Below, in pieces: positions 23,884-32,215 of a stretch of DNA of 64,000 nt (the first letter of the stretch is position 1; the number at the start of each line of letters is the position of its first letter). Source of the stretch: Acetatifactor aquisgranensis (lineage in GTDB: Bacteria > Bacillota > Clostridia > Lachnospirales > Lachnospiraceae). The position numbers and the translations under genes were made by a program. The stretch lies in NCBI RefSeq assembly GCF_943193215.1, contig NZ_CALPDH010000005.1:150489-214488 (forward strand), given 5' to 3'. Under the pieces are notes generated by a model. It was not told where the DNA came from. It saw nothing but the letters and a program-made list of their open reading frames with translations, and made no database searches.

Positions 23884-23912
23884 TTGCGGCATCTGCCTTG
23901 GTGGGGTACAAT
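23884..23912 (+). promoter_or_regulatory. Promoter of the acyltransferase gene
   Basis: TTGCGG at 23884-23889 and TACAAT at 23907-23912 are 17 bp apart. The promoter covers the first possible in-frame TTG, which excludes that start and supports the ATG at 23944. Confidence 0.65.
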
Positions 23913-23943
23913 GTTGACACAGAAGAGGAGAAAGGCAGTGGGA

Positions 23944-25011
23944 ATGAAGCAGATGAAAGAGCGGGAAGCTTTTCTGGATAAACTGAGGGTGTTTGCCACC
24001 TGTGCGGTAATATTGCTCCACACAGTGACCGGGGTCACGGATGCCACGGATATGAATCTCTATCCGGGGGAGAAAAGGGTCTTCCTGGCGGTGATGGATT
24101 TGGTGTGCTGGAGCGTGCCGGTATTTCTGGTGATATCGGGGTACCTGTTCCTGAATCCGGAACGGCGGATCGGAATGGGGAAGATGCTGACGAAATACTG
24201 CAGGCGCATCGCGCTGGCCCTGCTCCTCTTCGGGGTGCCCTACGGATGCCTGGAGCTGATTGCCGCGGAAAGGACTTTTCGCCTTGGGATGCTCCGGGAG
24301 GCTTTTCTGGGGGTGCTGCGTGGAAAGAGCTGGTCCCATATGTGGTATCTCTACCTGATACTGCTCCTGTATCTGCTGACGCCGCTTATGAAGAGGGCGC
24401 TCAAGTCCGTTCCGCGGTGGGCGGTATACGGAACTGAGCTTGTGCTGTTTCTTGGGTGTTCTGTCCTGCCTTATTTATATGAGCTTTTCGGGTGGACAGA
24501 CGGGCCTGCGCTGCCGGGTGACGGCATCTATTTCTTCTATTATATATGCGGATATCTGTTTGCGGCGGAGAGCAGAAACCGGAGAGGGAAAGCAGCCGGA
24601 AAGAAAATTCTGCCCGCCCTGACTCTTCTGCTGGCAACCGGCATGGCGGCCAGCCGCCTTTGGGGAGAGTATATCCTGCAGATGGCCTATAATTATCCGT
24701 TTACGGTTCTGCTGGCGTTAATGCTGTTCGCCTGGATGAGCGGCAGGGAAGAAAGGCCGGATAGAAAGGAGGAGCGCATCGGCTGTCTCTTTTGGAGGCA
24801 GGCCTCAGAGCTCAGCTTTGCGGTGTACCTGATTCACCCGGTATTTTTGAACCTTGCGTACAAGTTCCTGCATGTGACACCTCTGTCACATTTAGACGTA
24901 CTTTCTCTGGGGGTATCCCTGCCGCTGTTTTTCATCGGCACGGCGCTCCTCTCAACAGCAGTCGCGTGGATTCTGTACAAAATACCGCCGCTGAGAAAAT
25001 ATATCCTGTGA
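23944..25011 (+). CDS. Membrane acyltransferase family 3 protein
   Basis: About 355 residues with roughly ten hydrophobic helices. The opening EREAFLDKLRVFATCAVILLH with the conserved His and the later WYLYLILLLYLLTPLM and FAVYLIHPVFLNL stretches are typical of the acyltransferase_3 family (OafA/WecH type), which O-acetylate surface polysaccharides or other envelope molecules. The substrate cannot be deduced. AAAGG eight bases upstream supports the ATG at 23944. The gene stands alone between divergent and convergent neighbours. Confidence 0.88.
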   Translation: MKQMKEREAFLDKLRVFATCAVILLHTVTGVTDATDMNLYPGEKRVFLAVMDLVCWSVPVFLVISGYLFLNPERRIGMGKMLTKYCRRIALALLLFGVPYGCLELIAAERTFRLGMLREAFLGVLRGKSWSHMWYLYLILLLYLLTPLMKRALKSVPRWAVYGTELVLFLGCSVLPYLYELFGWTDGPALPGDGIYFFYYICGYLFAAESRNRRGKAAGKKILPALTLLLATGMAASRLWGEYILQMAYNYPFTVLLALMLFAWMSGREERPDRKEERIGCLFWRQASELSFAVYLIHPVFLNLAYKFLHVTPLSHLDVLSLGVSLPLFFIGTALLSTAVAWILYKIPPLRKYIL

Positions 25012-25017
25012 AATATC

Positions 25018-25908
25018 TTATGAAAAATGCTGCCAGCGTCCCGCGGCGCCGCAGGGCAGGACCAGGCCGCTGCCGGATACGGGCAGGCCGATTTCCTGAG
25101 CCTCCACCCGGCCGCCGAAAGGCCTGGCGATCGCTTCGCTGAGCATGTAGGAGAGTACTGCGGGCTGCAGGCCGGTGGTGTAGGAATTAATCAGGAAGAA
25201 CAGGGCGTCTTTGGAGAGCAGCTGCGCCGTCAGGGCGATCAGGGGCCAGATGCCGGTCTCCAGTTTCCAGATTTCCCCTTTGGGTCCTCTGCCGTAGGAG
25301 GGAGGATCCATGATGATGCCGTCATAACGGCTGCCCCGGCGGATTTCCCGCTCCACGAACTTCACGCAGTCGTCCACCAGCCATCTGACGGGAGCGCTGC
25401 CTAAGCCGGAAGCGGCAGCGTTTTCCTTTGCCCAGTTCACCATGCCCCTGGAGGCGTCCACATGGGTCACAGATGCGCCTGCGGAGGCGGCAGCTATGGT
25501 GGCGCCTCCGGTGTAGGCGAAGAGGTTCAGTACTTTCAAAGGTCTGTCTGTCTGCTTTCCGGCGTCCCGCAGAAGCTGTGAGAACCATTCCCAGTTCGCC
25601 GCCTGTTCCGGGAAAAGGCCGGTGTGTTTGAAGCTGAAAGGCTTCAGCCGGAAAGTCAGGGGAGAATCCCCCAGCCGATAGGAGATGCTCCACTCGTCCG
25701 GCAGATGGAAGAACTCCCATTCCCCGCCGCCTTTGGCGCTCCTGTGATAGTGGCCGTTCTTTTTGCTCCAGCCCCTGTGGCCGCGGGGCGTGCTCCAGAT
25801 GACCTGGGGATCCGGGCGGATGAGGATGTAGTTACCCCATCGCTCCAGCTTTTCGCCCTCTGTGGCGTCCAGCACTTCGTAGTCTTTCCACTTATCTGCG
25901 ATCCACAT
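25018..25908 (-). CDS. Class I SAM-dependent RNA methyltransferase, RlmI/RlmK-like
   Basis: A 296-residue methyltransferase. VLNLFAYTGGATIAAASAGA is the SAM-binding motif I, VTHVDASRGMVNWAKENAA motif II, and IIMDPPSYGRGPKGEIW the catalytic NPPY-like motif of 23S rRNA m5C methyltransferases. The N-terminus (about 10-110) contains GLFPEQAANW. It lacks a PUA domain, so the protein is the short SAM-only form common in Firmicutes. The exact target nucleotide is not known. It diverges from the ribosomal array, which fits a ribosome-related role. Confidence 0.9.
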   Translation of the reverse strand: MWIADKWKDYEVLDATEGEKLERWGNYILIRPDPQVIWSTPRGHRGWSKKNGHYHRSAKGGGEWEFFHLPDEWSISYRLGDSPLTFRLKPFSFKHTGLFPEQAANWEWFSQLLRDAGKQTDRPLKVLNLFAYTGGATIAAASAGASVTHVDASRGMVNWAKENAAASGLGSAPVRWLVDDCVKFVEREIRRGSRYDGIIMDPPSYGRGPKGEIWKLETGIWPLIALTAQLLSKDALFFLINSYTTGLQPAVLSYMLSEAIARPFGGRVEAQEIGLPVSGSGLVLPCGAAGRWQHFS

Positions 25909-25958
25909 ATTCGTTTCCTCGATTCTTTCTGTTTTCTTTTGGTTTTTATTAAAGCATA

Positions 25959-25988
25959 TTTATAGGAAAAAGTCATTTGTTTTCCCAA
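25959..25988 (-). promoter_or_regulatory. Possible promoter of the methyltransferase gene
   Basis: On the minus strand TTGGGA (25988-25983) and TATAAA (25964-25959) are 18 bp apart, 51 bp upstream of the start codon. Confidence 0.5.
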
Positions 25989-26032
25989 GAACAGATTGTA
26001 CTAAAAAAAATACAAAATTTTTCAAAAATATC

Positions 26033-26061
26033 TTGCAAAGTAAGGAATTGCCATGTATACT
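26033..26061 (+). promoter_or_regulatory. Main promoter of the S10-spc-alpha array
   Basis: TTGCAA at 26033-26038 and TATACT at 26056-26061 with 17 bp between them. It is the only strong promoter upstream of rpsJ and leaves a leader of about 315 nt. Confidence 0.8.
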
Positions 26062-26067
26062 AAGAAT

Positions 26068-26382
26068 TGCTGTGACATGATAGCTGTGAAGCGTGAGGTT
26101 GCTGGTCGACAGCAATGGCGATTGGGTTTTCCGTGGAGCGAATGTCAAGATTGAAACTGACGACAAGTCACTGTACCGATTAAAATTCTGCAGATATGCA
26201 GTCCCGAATGTGGAGTTCCGGAATCGAGAGTGTTGCGTGAGAGGCCAGGACACACACGGGAGAGTGTACAGTCACCACTTGTCGTACTAAAGTGAAAATG
26301 TTTTTCACTTATGAAAAATGTTTTTCGCTTATGAAAATTCACATTTTCATCTTAAAAGTGCGAAAAGGAGGCGACTTTTTTT
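26068..26382 (+). promoter_or_regulatory. Long structured 5' leader of the S10 operon
   Basis: The leader has no open reading frame with a ribosome site but strong pairing potential. ACGACAAGT at 26160-26168 pairs with ACTTGTCGT at 26277-26285 and CTGTAC at 26171-26176 pairs with GTACAG at 26266-26271, enclosing about 90 nt that include the small hairpin CTGCA-GATA-TGCAG (26189-26202). Nearer the gene, AT-rich direct repeats (ATGTTTTTCACTTATGAAAA and a near copy) and the hairpin ATGAAAA/TTTTCAT precede the ribosome site. This architecture fits feedback control by a ribosomal protein or an antiterminator; no known leader family is recognised. Confidence 0.65.
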
Positions 26383-26700
26383 ATGGCAAGTCAAGTAATG
26401 AGAATCACATTGAAGGCGTACGAGCACCAGCTGGTTGATGCATCCGCGAAGAAGATTATCGAGACTGTAAAGAAGACCGGATCCGAGGTGAGCGGCCCCG
26501 TTCCTCTTCCTACGAAAAAGGAAGTAGTGACCATTCTGAGGGCGGTGCACAAGTACAAGGATTCCAGAGAGCAGTTCGAGCAGAGGACCCACAAGAGGCT
26601 GATCGATATCATCGCGCCCACCCAGAAGACGGTGGATGCCCTGCAGAGGCTGGAGATGCCTGCCGGTGTGTACATCGATATCAAAATGAGAACCAAATAA
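26383..26700 (+). CDS. rpsJ: 30S ribosomal protein S10
   Basis: 105 residues; ITLKAYEHQLVDASAKKI and the VSGPVPLPTKKEVVTILRAVHKYK loop are typical. S10 binds the 30S head near the A site and is also NusE in antitermination complexes. Start ATG follows AAAGGAGG by eleven bases. First gene of the array. A GAGCGG-GAAA-CCGCTC hairpin lies in the 148-bp spacer to rplC. Confidence 0.98.
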   Translation: MASQVMRITLKAYEHQLVDASAKKIIETVKKTGSEVSGPVPLPTKKEVVTILRAVHKYKDSREQFEQRTHKRLIDIIAPTQKTVDALQRLEMPAGVYIDIKMRTK

Positions 26701-26848
26701 GTGATTCGGATCGGATAACCGATTTGGATTTGACCTCTACTTAGACGTATGAACACAGGGAGCGGGAAACCGCTCACGGCCGCGGCGCAACAGTGGCTGA
26801 TGTGGTCCGCTATGTAGATGAAGCCCTCAGGGCAGAAAGAGAGGAAAC

Positions 26849-27532
26849 ATGAAGAAAGCAATTTTGGCTACAAAAGTCGGAATGACACAGATCTTCGCCG
26901 AAGACGGCATGCTGATTCCCGTAACCGTCCTTCAGGCAGGCCCCTGCGTAGTGACGCAGATCAAGACAGTGGAAAACGATGGCTACAAGGCAGTGCAGGT
27001 AGGCTTTGTTGACAAGAAAGAGAGAATCATCAACAAGGATGCCAGCGGAAAGCGCGAGGTCATCCACAGACATGGCGCTACCAAGCCTGAGCAGGGCCAT
27101 TTCAAGAAAGCCGGCGTCAGCCCCAAGAGATATGTGAGAGAATTCAAGTTCGAGAACGCTGAAGAGTATGCGCTGGGCGCAGAGATCAAGGCGGATATCT
27201 TCGAGCAGGGCGATAAGATAGACGCGTCCGCAATCTCTAAAGGTAAGGGATTCCAGGGCGCGATTAAGAGACACGGACAGCACAGAGGACCCATGAAGCA
27301 CGGTTCCAAGTTCCATCGCCATCAGGGATCCAACGGCGCATGTTCCTCCCCCAGCCGCGTGTTCAAGGGCAAGGGAATGCCCGGCCATATGGGATGTGTA
27401 AAGGTGACAGTGCAGAATCTGGAAGTCGTGAGAGTGGACGCGGAGAAGAATCTGCTGCTGATAAAGGGCTCAGTGCCCGGTCCCAAGAAGGGATTAGTAA
27501 CCATCAAAGAGACCGTAAAGGTAGAATGCTAG
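26849..27532 (+). CDS. rplC: 50S ribosomal protein L3
   Basis: 227 residues; starts KKAILATKVGMTQIFAEDG and contains GKGFQGAIKRHGQHRGPMKHGSKFHR, the loop that reaches the peptidyl transferase centre. L3 nucleates early 50S assembly. AGAGAGGAAAC precedes the ATG. Somewhat longer than the E. coli protein because of an extra segment around 70-100 common in clostridia. Confidence 0.98.
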   Translation: MKKAILATKVGMTQIFAEDGMLIPVTVLQAGPCVVTQIKTVENDGYKAVQVGFVDKKERIINKDASGKREVIHRHGATKPEQGHFKKAGVSPKRYVREFKFENAEEYALGAEIKADIFEQGDKIDASAISKGKGFQGAIKRHGQHRGPMKHGSKFHRHQGSNGACSSPSRVFKGKGMPGHMGCVKVTVQNLEVVRVDAEKNLLLIKGSVPGPKKGLVTIKETVKVEC

Positions 27533-27558
27533 TTTAATGCGAAAGGAGGGCCAATCAT

Positions 27559-28179
27559 ATGGCAAGCGTATCTGTTTATAATATGGAAGGCAAGGAAGTC
27601 GGTACAATCGAATTAAACGATGCGGTATTTGGTGTGAAGGTTAATGAGCATCTGGTACACATGGCAGTTGTACAGCAGCTTGCAAATAAACGTCAGGGAA
27701 CCCAGAAAGCGAAGACCCGCGGCGAGGTATCCGGAGGCGGAAGAAAGCCCTGGAGACAGAAAGGGACCGGCCACGCAAGACAGGGATCCACCAGGTCTCC
27801 CCAGTGGACCGGCGGCGGCGTGGTGTTCGCGCCCGTTCCCAGGGATTATTCTTTCAAGATGAACAAGAAAGAGAAGAGAGCGGCGCTGAAATCCGCGCTG
27901 ACCAGCAAAGTGCAGGGCAACAACCTGATTGTGCTTGACGAACTGAAGCTGGATGAAATCAAGACAAAGAAATTTGTGGCAGTGATGAACAATCTGAAAG
28001 TTGAAAAGGGTCTGGTGGTCATCGCCGAGAACGATCAGAATGTGGTAATGTCCGCAAGGAATCTTGCTGATATCAATACGGCCCTGGCGAACATGATCAA
28101 TACCTACGACATCATGAAGGCAAAGACGGTAGTCCTGACAAAGGATGCTGTGGCAAAGATAGAGGAGGTGTTTGCATAA
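27559..28179 (+). CDS. rplD: 50S ribosomal protein L4
   Basis: 206 residues with the long loop GEVSGGGRKPWRQKGTGHAR that lines the exit tunnel. L4 is the autoregulator of the S10 operon in E. coli; whether it acts on the leader here is unknown. AAAGGAGGG precedes the ATG. Its TAA overlaps the rplW ATG (TAATG), implying translational coupling. Confidence 0.98.
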   Translation: MASVSVYNMEGKEVGTIELNDAVFGVKVNEHLVHMAVVQQLANKRQGTQKAKTRGEVSGGGRKPWRQKGTGHARQGSTRSPQWTGGGVVFAPVPRDYSFKMNKKEKRAALKSALTSKVQGNNLIVLDELKLDEIKTKKFVAVMNNLKVEKGLVVIAENDQNVVMSARNLADINTALANMINTYDIMKAKTVVLTKDAVAKIEEVFA

Positions 28180-28478
28180 TGGCAGATATCAAATATTATG
28201 ACGTAATCCTCAAACCGGTAATCACCGAGAAGAGCATGAACGGAATGGCCGCGAAAGAATATACTTTCCTGGTTCATCCCGAAGCGAATAAGAGCCAGAT
28301 TAAAGAGGCTGTCGAGAAGATGTTCGAGGGCACAAAAGTGGAGCGTGTCAACACCATGAACTGCAAGGGCAAGGAGAAGAGACGCGGCACTGTGGTAGGA
28401 ACCACTGCCAAGACCAAGAAAGCTATCGTCAAGCTCACCGAGGACAGCAAGGACATCGAAATCTACGCTGGTTTGTGA
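28179..28478 (+). CDS. rplW: 50S ribosomal protein L23
   Basis: 99 residues, with YYDVILKPVITEKSM at the start and RVNTMNCKGKEKRRG in the loop. L23 sits at the tunnel exit and is the docking site for trigger factor and SRP. The 84-bp spacer to rplB includes the hairpin GGCTGC-GGGAGA-GCAGCC. Confidence 0.98.
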   Translation: MADIKYYDVILKPVITEKSMNGMAAKEYTFLVHPEANKSQIKEAVEKMFEGTKVERVNTMNCKGKEKRRGTVVGTTAKTKKAIVKLTEDSKDIEIYAGL

Positions 28479-28562
28479 TAAATAACAGCGCAGAGTCGGA
28501 TTTAAGTATGTGGCTGCGGGAGAGCAGCCGCGCAAAGAATCATAGTAAAGGAGAATAGACAA

Positions 28563-29405
28563 ATGGGAATCAAGACATATCGTCCCTATACACCTTCCAG
28601 AAGGCATATGACGGGCTCTGATTTCTCGGAGATTACGAAGAAGACACCGGAGAAGAGCCTTTGCGTTTCCTTAAAGAAACATTCAGGCCGCAACAATCAG
28701 GGTAAGATTACCGTGAGGCACAAGGGCGGCGGCTGCAGAAGAAAGTACAGACTGGTTGATTTCAAGAGAAATAAGGATGGCATTCCTGCAACAGTCATCG
28801 GTATCGAGTACGATCCCAACAGATCCGCCAACATTGCGCTGATCTGCTATGCAGACGGCCAGAAATCCTATATCCTTGCTCCTCAGGGACTGACCGACGG
28901 CATGAAGGTCATGAACGGACCCCAGGCCGAAGTAAGAGTAGGCAACTGCCTGCCTTTATCTGAGATTCCGGTAGGTACTCAGGTACACAATATCGAGTTG
29001 TATCCCGGCAAGGGCGGCCAGATGGCTCGTTCTGCGGGCAACAGCGCGCAGCTGATGGCAAAAGAGGGCAAATACGCCACCCTGCGTCTCCCTTCAGGCG
29101 AGATGAGAATGGTTCCCCTTGTATGCCGCGCTACGGTGGGCGTCGTAGGCAACGCTGACCACAACCTGATCAACATCGGTAAGGCCGGACGTAAGCGTCA
29201 CATGGGCATCCGTCCTACGGTCCGCGGTTCCGTAATGAACCCCAATGACCATCCTCACGGCGGCGGCGAAGGCAAGACGGGTATCGGACGTCCCGGTCCC
29301 TCCACTCCTTGGGGCAAGCCCGCACTGGGCCTTAAGACACGTAAGGCTAAGAAGGCTTCCAATAAGCTGATTGTGAGAAGACGTGACGGCAGAGCGATCA
29401 AGTAA
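28563..29405 (+). CDS. rplB: 50S ribosomal protein L2
   Basis: 280 residues, full length. GRNNQGKITVRHKGGGCRRK and the C-terminal NPNDHPHGGGEGKTGIGRPG, with the conserved His implicated near the peptidyl transferase centre, identify it. Start follows AAAGGAG. Confidence 0.99.
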   Translation: MGIKTYRPYTPSRRHMTGSDFSEITKKTPEKSLCVSLKKHSGRNNQGKITVRHKGGGCRRKYRLVDFKRNKDGIPATVIGIEYDPNRSANIALICYADGQKSYILAPQGLTDGMKVMNGPQAEVRVGNCLPLSEIPVGTQVHNIELYPGKGGQMARSAGNSAQLMAKEGKYATLRLPSGEMRMVPLVCRATVGVVGNADHNLINIGKAGRKRHMGIRPTVRGSVMNPNDHPHGGGEGKTGIGRPGPSTPWGKPALGLKTRKAKKASNKLIVRRRDGRAIK

Positions 29406-29424
29406 TAAATGAGGAGGAAAGATA

Positions 29425-29706
29425 ATGGCTAGATCACTGAAAAAAGGGCCTTTCGCAGATGAAAGCCTGTTAAAGAAAATAGATGCTTTGAATGCTTCCG
29501 GACAGAAGCAGGTCATCAAGACTTGGTCCCGTCGTTCCACGATTTTCCCTTCCTTTGTGGGACACACGATTGCGGTTCATGATGGCAGAAAGCATGTACC
29601 TGTATATGTTACCGAGGACATGGTTGGCCATAAGCTGGGCGAGTTCGTAGCGACCAGAACCTACCGCGGCCACGGTAAGGACGAGAAGAAATCGAAGGTC
29701 AGATAG
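29425..29706 (+). CDS. rpsS: 30S ribosomal protein S19
   Basis: 93 residues, ARSLKKGPFADESLLKKI at the start and a basic tail ending GKDEKKSKVR. S19 binds 16S rRNA in the 30S head with S13. The last eight codons and stop are duplicated with synonymous changes 40 bp downstream (29746-29772). Confidence 0.98.
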   Translation: MARSLKKGPFADESLLKKIDALNASGQKQVIKTWSRRSTIFPSFVGHTIAVHDGRKHVPVYVTEDMVGHKLGEFVATRTYRGHGKDEKKSKVR

Positions 29707-29745
29707 CCTGGGCGCGGACTTCTCTCATGGCCGTATTGCGGCAGG

Positions 29746-29772
29746 GACGAGAAGAAGTCCAAGGTTAGGTAA
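29746..29772 (+). pseudogene. Duplicated tail of rpsS
   Basis: GAC GAG AAG AAG TCC AAG GTT AGG TAA encodes DEKKSKVR-stop, the same eight residues and stop position as the end of rpsS, but with five synonymous codon differences plus a different stop codon. It is not in frame with a start codon. It looks like a leftover of a second rpsS allele after recombination or a tandem duplication. Confidence 0.7.
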
Positions 29773-29794
29773 GGATTAAGGAGGGTTTAGATTA

Positions 29795-30184
29795 ATGGCT
29801 AAGGGACATAGAAGTCAGATTAAGAGAGAGAGAAATGCACAGAAGGATCCGAGACCTTCAGCAAAATTGTCTTATGCGAGAGTGTCCGTACAGAAAGCTT
29901 GCTTCGTACTGGACGCTGTCAGAGGCAAGGATGTGCAGACCGCACTTGCTATTTTGGAATATAATCCCAGATATGCTTCCGGCCTTATCAAGAAGCTGAT
30001 TGAATCGGCAATGGCGAATGCTGAGAACAACAATGGCATGAACAAGGAGAACCTGTATGTGGCGGAATGCTATGCGAATAAGGGGCCTACCATGAAGCGT
30101 ATCCAGCCCAGGGCGCAGGGCCGTGCTTACAGGATCGAGAAGAGAACAAGCCATATCACTGTTGTGCTGGACGAGAGGAAGTAA
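29795..30184 (+). CDS. rplV: 50S ribosomal protein L22
   Basis: 129 residues; ARVSVQKACFVLDAVRGKDV and the tunnel hairpin GPTMKRIQPRAQGRAYRIEKR. The usual N-terminus is extended by MAKGHRSQIKRERNAQKDPRP, a basic extension seen in some clostridia. Start follows AAGGAGGG. Confidence 0.98.
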   Translation: MAKGHRSQIKRERNAQKDPRPSAKLSYARVSVQKACFVLDAVRGKDVQTALAILEYNPRYASGLIKKLIESAMANAENNNGMNKENLYVAECYANKGPTMKRIQPRAQGRAYRIEKRTSHITVVLDERK

Positions 30185-30204
30185 GGAAAGGAGCGGACGA
30201 ATAA

Positions 30205-30864
30205 ATGGGACAGAAAGTTAATCCTCATGGCTTAAGAGTCGGAGTTATTAAAGAATGGGATTCCAGATGGTACGCTGAGTCTGATTTTTCAGATTATCTT
30301 GTGGAAGATTACAACATCAGAAAGTACCTGAAGAAGAAATTATACAGCGCGGGTGTCTCCAAGATTGAAATCGAGAGGGCATCTGACCGCATCAGAGTCA
30401 TCATCCATACCGCAAAGCCCGGTGTCATCATCGGTAAGGGCGGTGCTGAAATCGAAATCACAAAGACTGAGCTTTCCAAGATGACCGACAAGAAAGTCCT
30501 GATCGACATCAAGGAGATCAAGAGGCCCGACAAGGATGCCCAGCTGGTGGCCGAGAACATCGCGCAGCAGCTGGAGAACCGCGTGTCTTTCAGACGTGCC
30601 ATGAAATCCTGCATGGGCAGGACCATGAAATCCGGCGCTCTGGGCATCAAGGCGGCATGTGCCGGACGTCTGGGCGGCGCGGATATCGCCCGTACCGAGT
30701 TCTACAGCGAGGGCACGATTCCCCTTCAGACCCTGAGGGCGGACATCGACTATGGCTTCGCGGAGGCAGATACCACCTACGGCAAGGTTGGAGTCAAGGT
30801 TTGGATCTATAAAGGCGAGATACTTCCCACAAAAGGAAATCAGACGGAAGGGAGTGATAAATAA
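30205..30864 (+). CDS. rpsC: 30S ribosomal protein S3
   Basis: 219 residues. GQKVNPHGLRVGVIKEWDSR at the start, the KH motif GVIIGKGGAEIE and the C-terminal domain FAEADTTYGKVGVKVWIYKGE. S3 lines the mRNA entry tunnel. The stop overlaps the rplP start by one base. Confidence 0.99.
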   Translation: MGQKVNPHGLRVGVIKEWDSRWYAESDFSDYLVEDYNIRKYLKKKLYSAGVSKIEIERASDRIRVIIHTAKPGVIIGKGGAEIEITKTELSKMTDKKVLIDIKEIKRPDKDAQLVAENIAQQLENRVSFRRAMKSCMGRTMKSGALGIKAACAGRLGGADIARTEFYSEGTIPLQTLRADIDYGFAEADTTYGKVGVKVWIYKGEILPTKGNQTEGSDK

Positions 30865-31292
30865 TGTTAATGCCTAAAAGAGTAAAGCATCGTAAACAGT
30901 TCCGCGGCAGCCTGGCAGGCAAGGCATCCAGGGGCAATACCATCACTCACGGAGAGTATGGCTTAGTGGCTACAGAGCCCTGCTGGATCAAGTCCAATCA
31001 GATTGAGGCAGCCCGTATCGCCCTTACCCGTTACACAAAGCGTACCGGACAAGTGTGGATTAAGATTTTCCCTGACAAGCCCGTGACAGCGAAGCCCGCT
31101 GAGACCCGTATGGGTTCCGGTAAAGGTTCTGTAGAGTATTGGGTAGCAGTCGTAAAGCCCGGCCGTGTGATGTTTGAGATTGCCGGTGTTCCCGAGGATC
31201 AGGCAAAGGAAGCGCTGCGTCTGGCAATGCATAAGCTTCCCTGCAAATGTAAAATCATTGCAAAGGCAGATTCGGAAGGCGGTGTAGAATAA
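30864..31292 (+). CDS. rplP: 50S ribosomal protein L16
   Basis: 142 residues, MLMPKRVKHRKQFRG start and GSGKGSVEYWVAVVKPGRVM core. L16 organises the A-site region of the 50S. ATG 30864 is chosen because family members begin MLxPKRVK; GGGAGTGATA lies upstream in rpsC. Confidence 0.98.
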   Translation: MLMPKRVKHRKQFRGSLAGKASRGNTITHGEYGLVATEPCWIKSNQIEAARIALTRYTKRTGQVWIKIFPDKPVTAKPAETRMGSGKGSVEYWVAVVKPGRVMFEIAGVPEDQAKEALRLAMHKLPCKCKIIAKADSEGGVE

Positions 31293-31495
31293 TGAAATCT
31301 AGTAAGTTTGTAGAAGAATTAAAGAACAAGTCCGTGGAAGAGTTGAATAAGGATCTTGTTGCTGCAAAGAAAGAGCTTTTCAATTTGAGATTCCAGAACG
31401 CAACCAATCAGCTGGACAATACTGCAAGAATCAAGGAAGTCAGGAAGAATATTGCACGTATTAACACAGTCATAACCGAGAAGTCAAGAGCGTAA
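31292..31495 (+). CDS. rpmC: 50S ribosomal protein L29
   Basis: 67 residues forming the two-helix hairpin typical of L29 (KSVEELNKDLVAAKKELFNL and TARIKEVRKNIARINTVI). It contacts L23 at the tunnel exit. The start overlaps the rplP stop (TAATG). Confidence 0.97.
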   Translation: MKSSKFVEELKNKSVEELNKDLVAAKKELFNLRFQNATNQLDNTARIKEVRKNIARINTVITEKSRA

Positions 31496-31525
31496 TTGTC
31501 CCAGGGCAATGAAAGGAGATCAATC

Positions 31526-31780
31526 GTGGAAAGAAATTTGAGAAAAGTGCGTACTGGCAAAGTTACCAGTAACAAGATGGATAAGACAGTAGTCGTAGCT
31601 ATCGAAGAGCATGTAAAGCATCCCCGTTATAAGAAAATCATAAAGAGGACCTACAAGCTGAAAGCCCATGACGAGAAGAACGAATGCAATATCGGAGATA
31701 CCGTCAAGGTCATGGAGACAAGGCCCCTGTCCAAGGACAAGAGATGGAGACTTGTCGAAATCATAGAGAAAGCCAAATAA
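31526..31780 (+). CDS. rpsQ: 30S ribosomal protein S17
   Basis: 84 residues read from a GTG at 31526 preceded by AAAGGAGATCAATC; a start at 31496 would add ten residues unlike the family. Contains RKVRTGKVTSNKMDKTVVVA and the C-terminal GDTVKVMETRPLSKDKRWRL. S17 is an early 16S-binding protein with an OB fold. Confidence 0.97.
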   Translation: MERNLRKVRTGKVTSNKMDKTVVVAIEEHVKHPRYKKIIKRTYKLKAHDEKNECNIGDTVKVMETRPLSKDKRWRLVEIIEKAK

Positions 31781-31832
31781 ATTTGGCCGGTTCATGTGAA
31801 ATTTGGCCGTAGTACGGCAAAGGAGGAAAATC

Positions 31833-32201
31833 ATGATTCAGCAGGAGACAAGATTGAAAGTCGCTGATAATACCGGTGCAAAGGAACTTTTGTGCATCCG
31901 CGTCATGGGCGGCTCTACGAGAAGATATGCGCATGTTGGCGATATAATCGTTGCGACTGTAAAAGATGCAACACCAGGCGGCGTTGTGAAGAAAGGTGAC
32001 GTGGTCAAGGCAGTGGTGGTCCGCACTGTGAAAGAGGTGCGCCGCAAGGATGGTTCCTACATCAGATTTGATGAGAACGCAGCTGTAATCATCAAGGAAG
32101 ACAAGACACCCAGAGGAACCCGTATTTTTGGGCCGGTAGCGAGAGAGCTTCGTGAAAAACAGTTCATGAGAATCGTATCTCTGGCTCCGGAAGTGTTATA
32201 A
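31833..32201 (+). CDS. rplN: 50S ribosomal protein L14
   Basis: 122 residues, exactly family length, from the ATG at 31833 (AAAGGAGGAAAATC upstream). MIQQETRLKVADNTGAKE and GVVKKGDVVKAVVVRT are characteristic. It forms an intersubunit bridge. Confidence 0.98.
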   Translation: MIQQETRLKVADNTGAKELLCIRVMGGSTRRYAHVGDIIVATVKDATPGGVVKKGDVVKAVVVRTVKEVRRKDGSYIRFDENAAVIIKEDKTPRGTRIFGPVARELREKQFMRIVSLAPEVL

Positions 32202-32215
32202 GGAGGTGCCCACAC

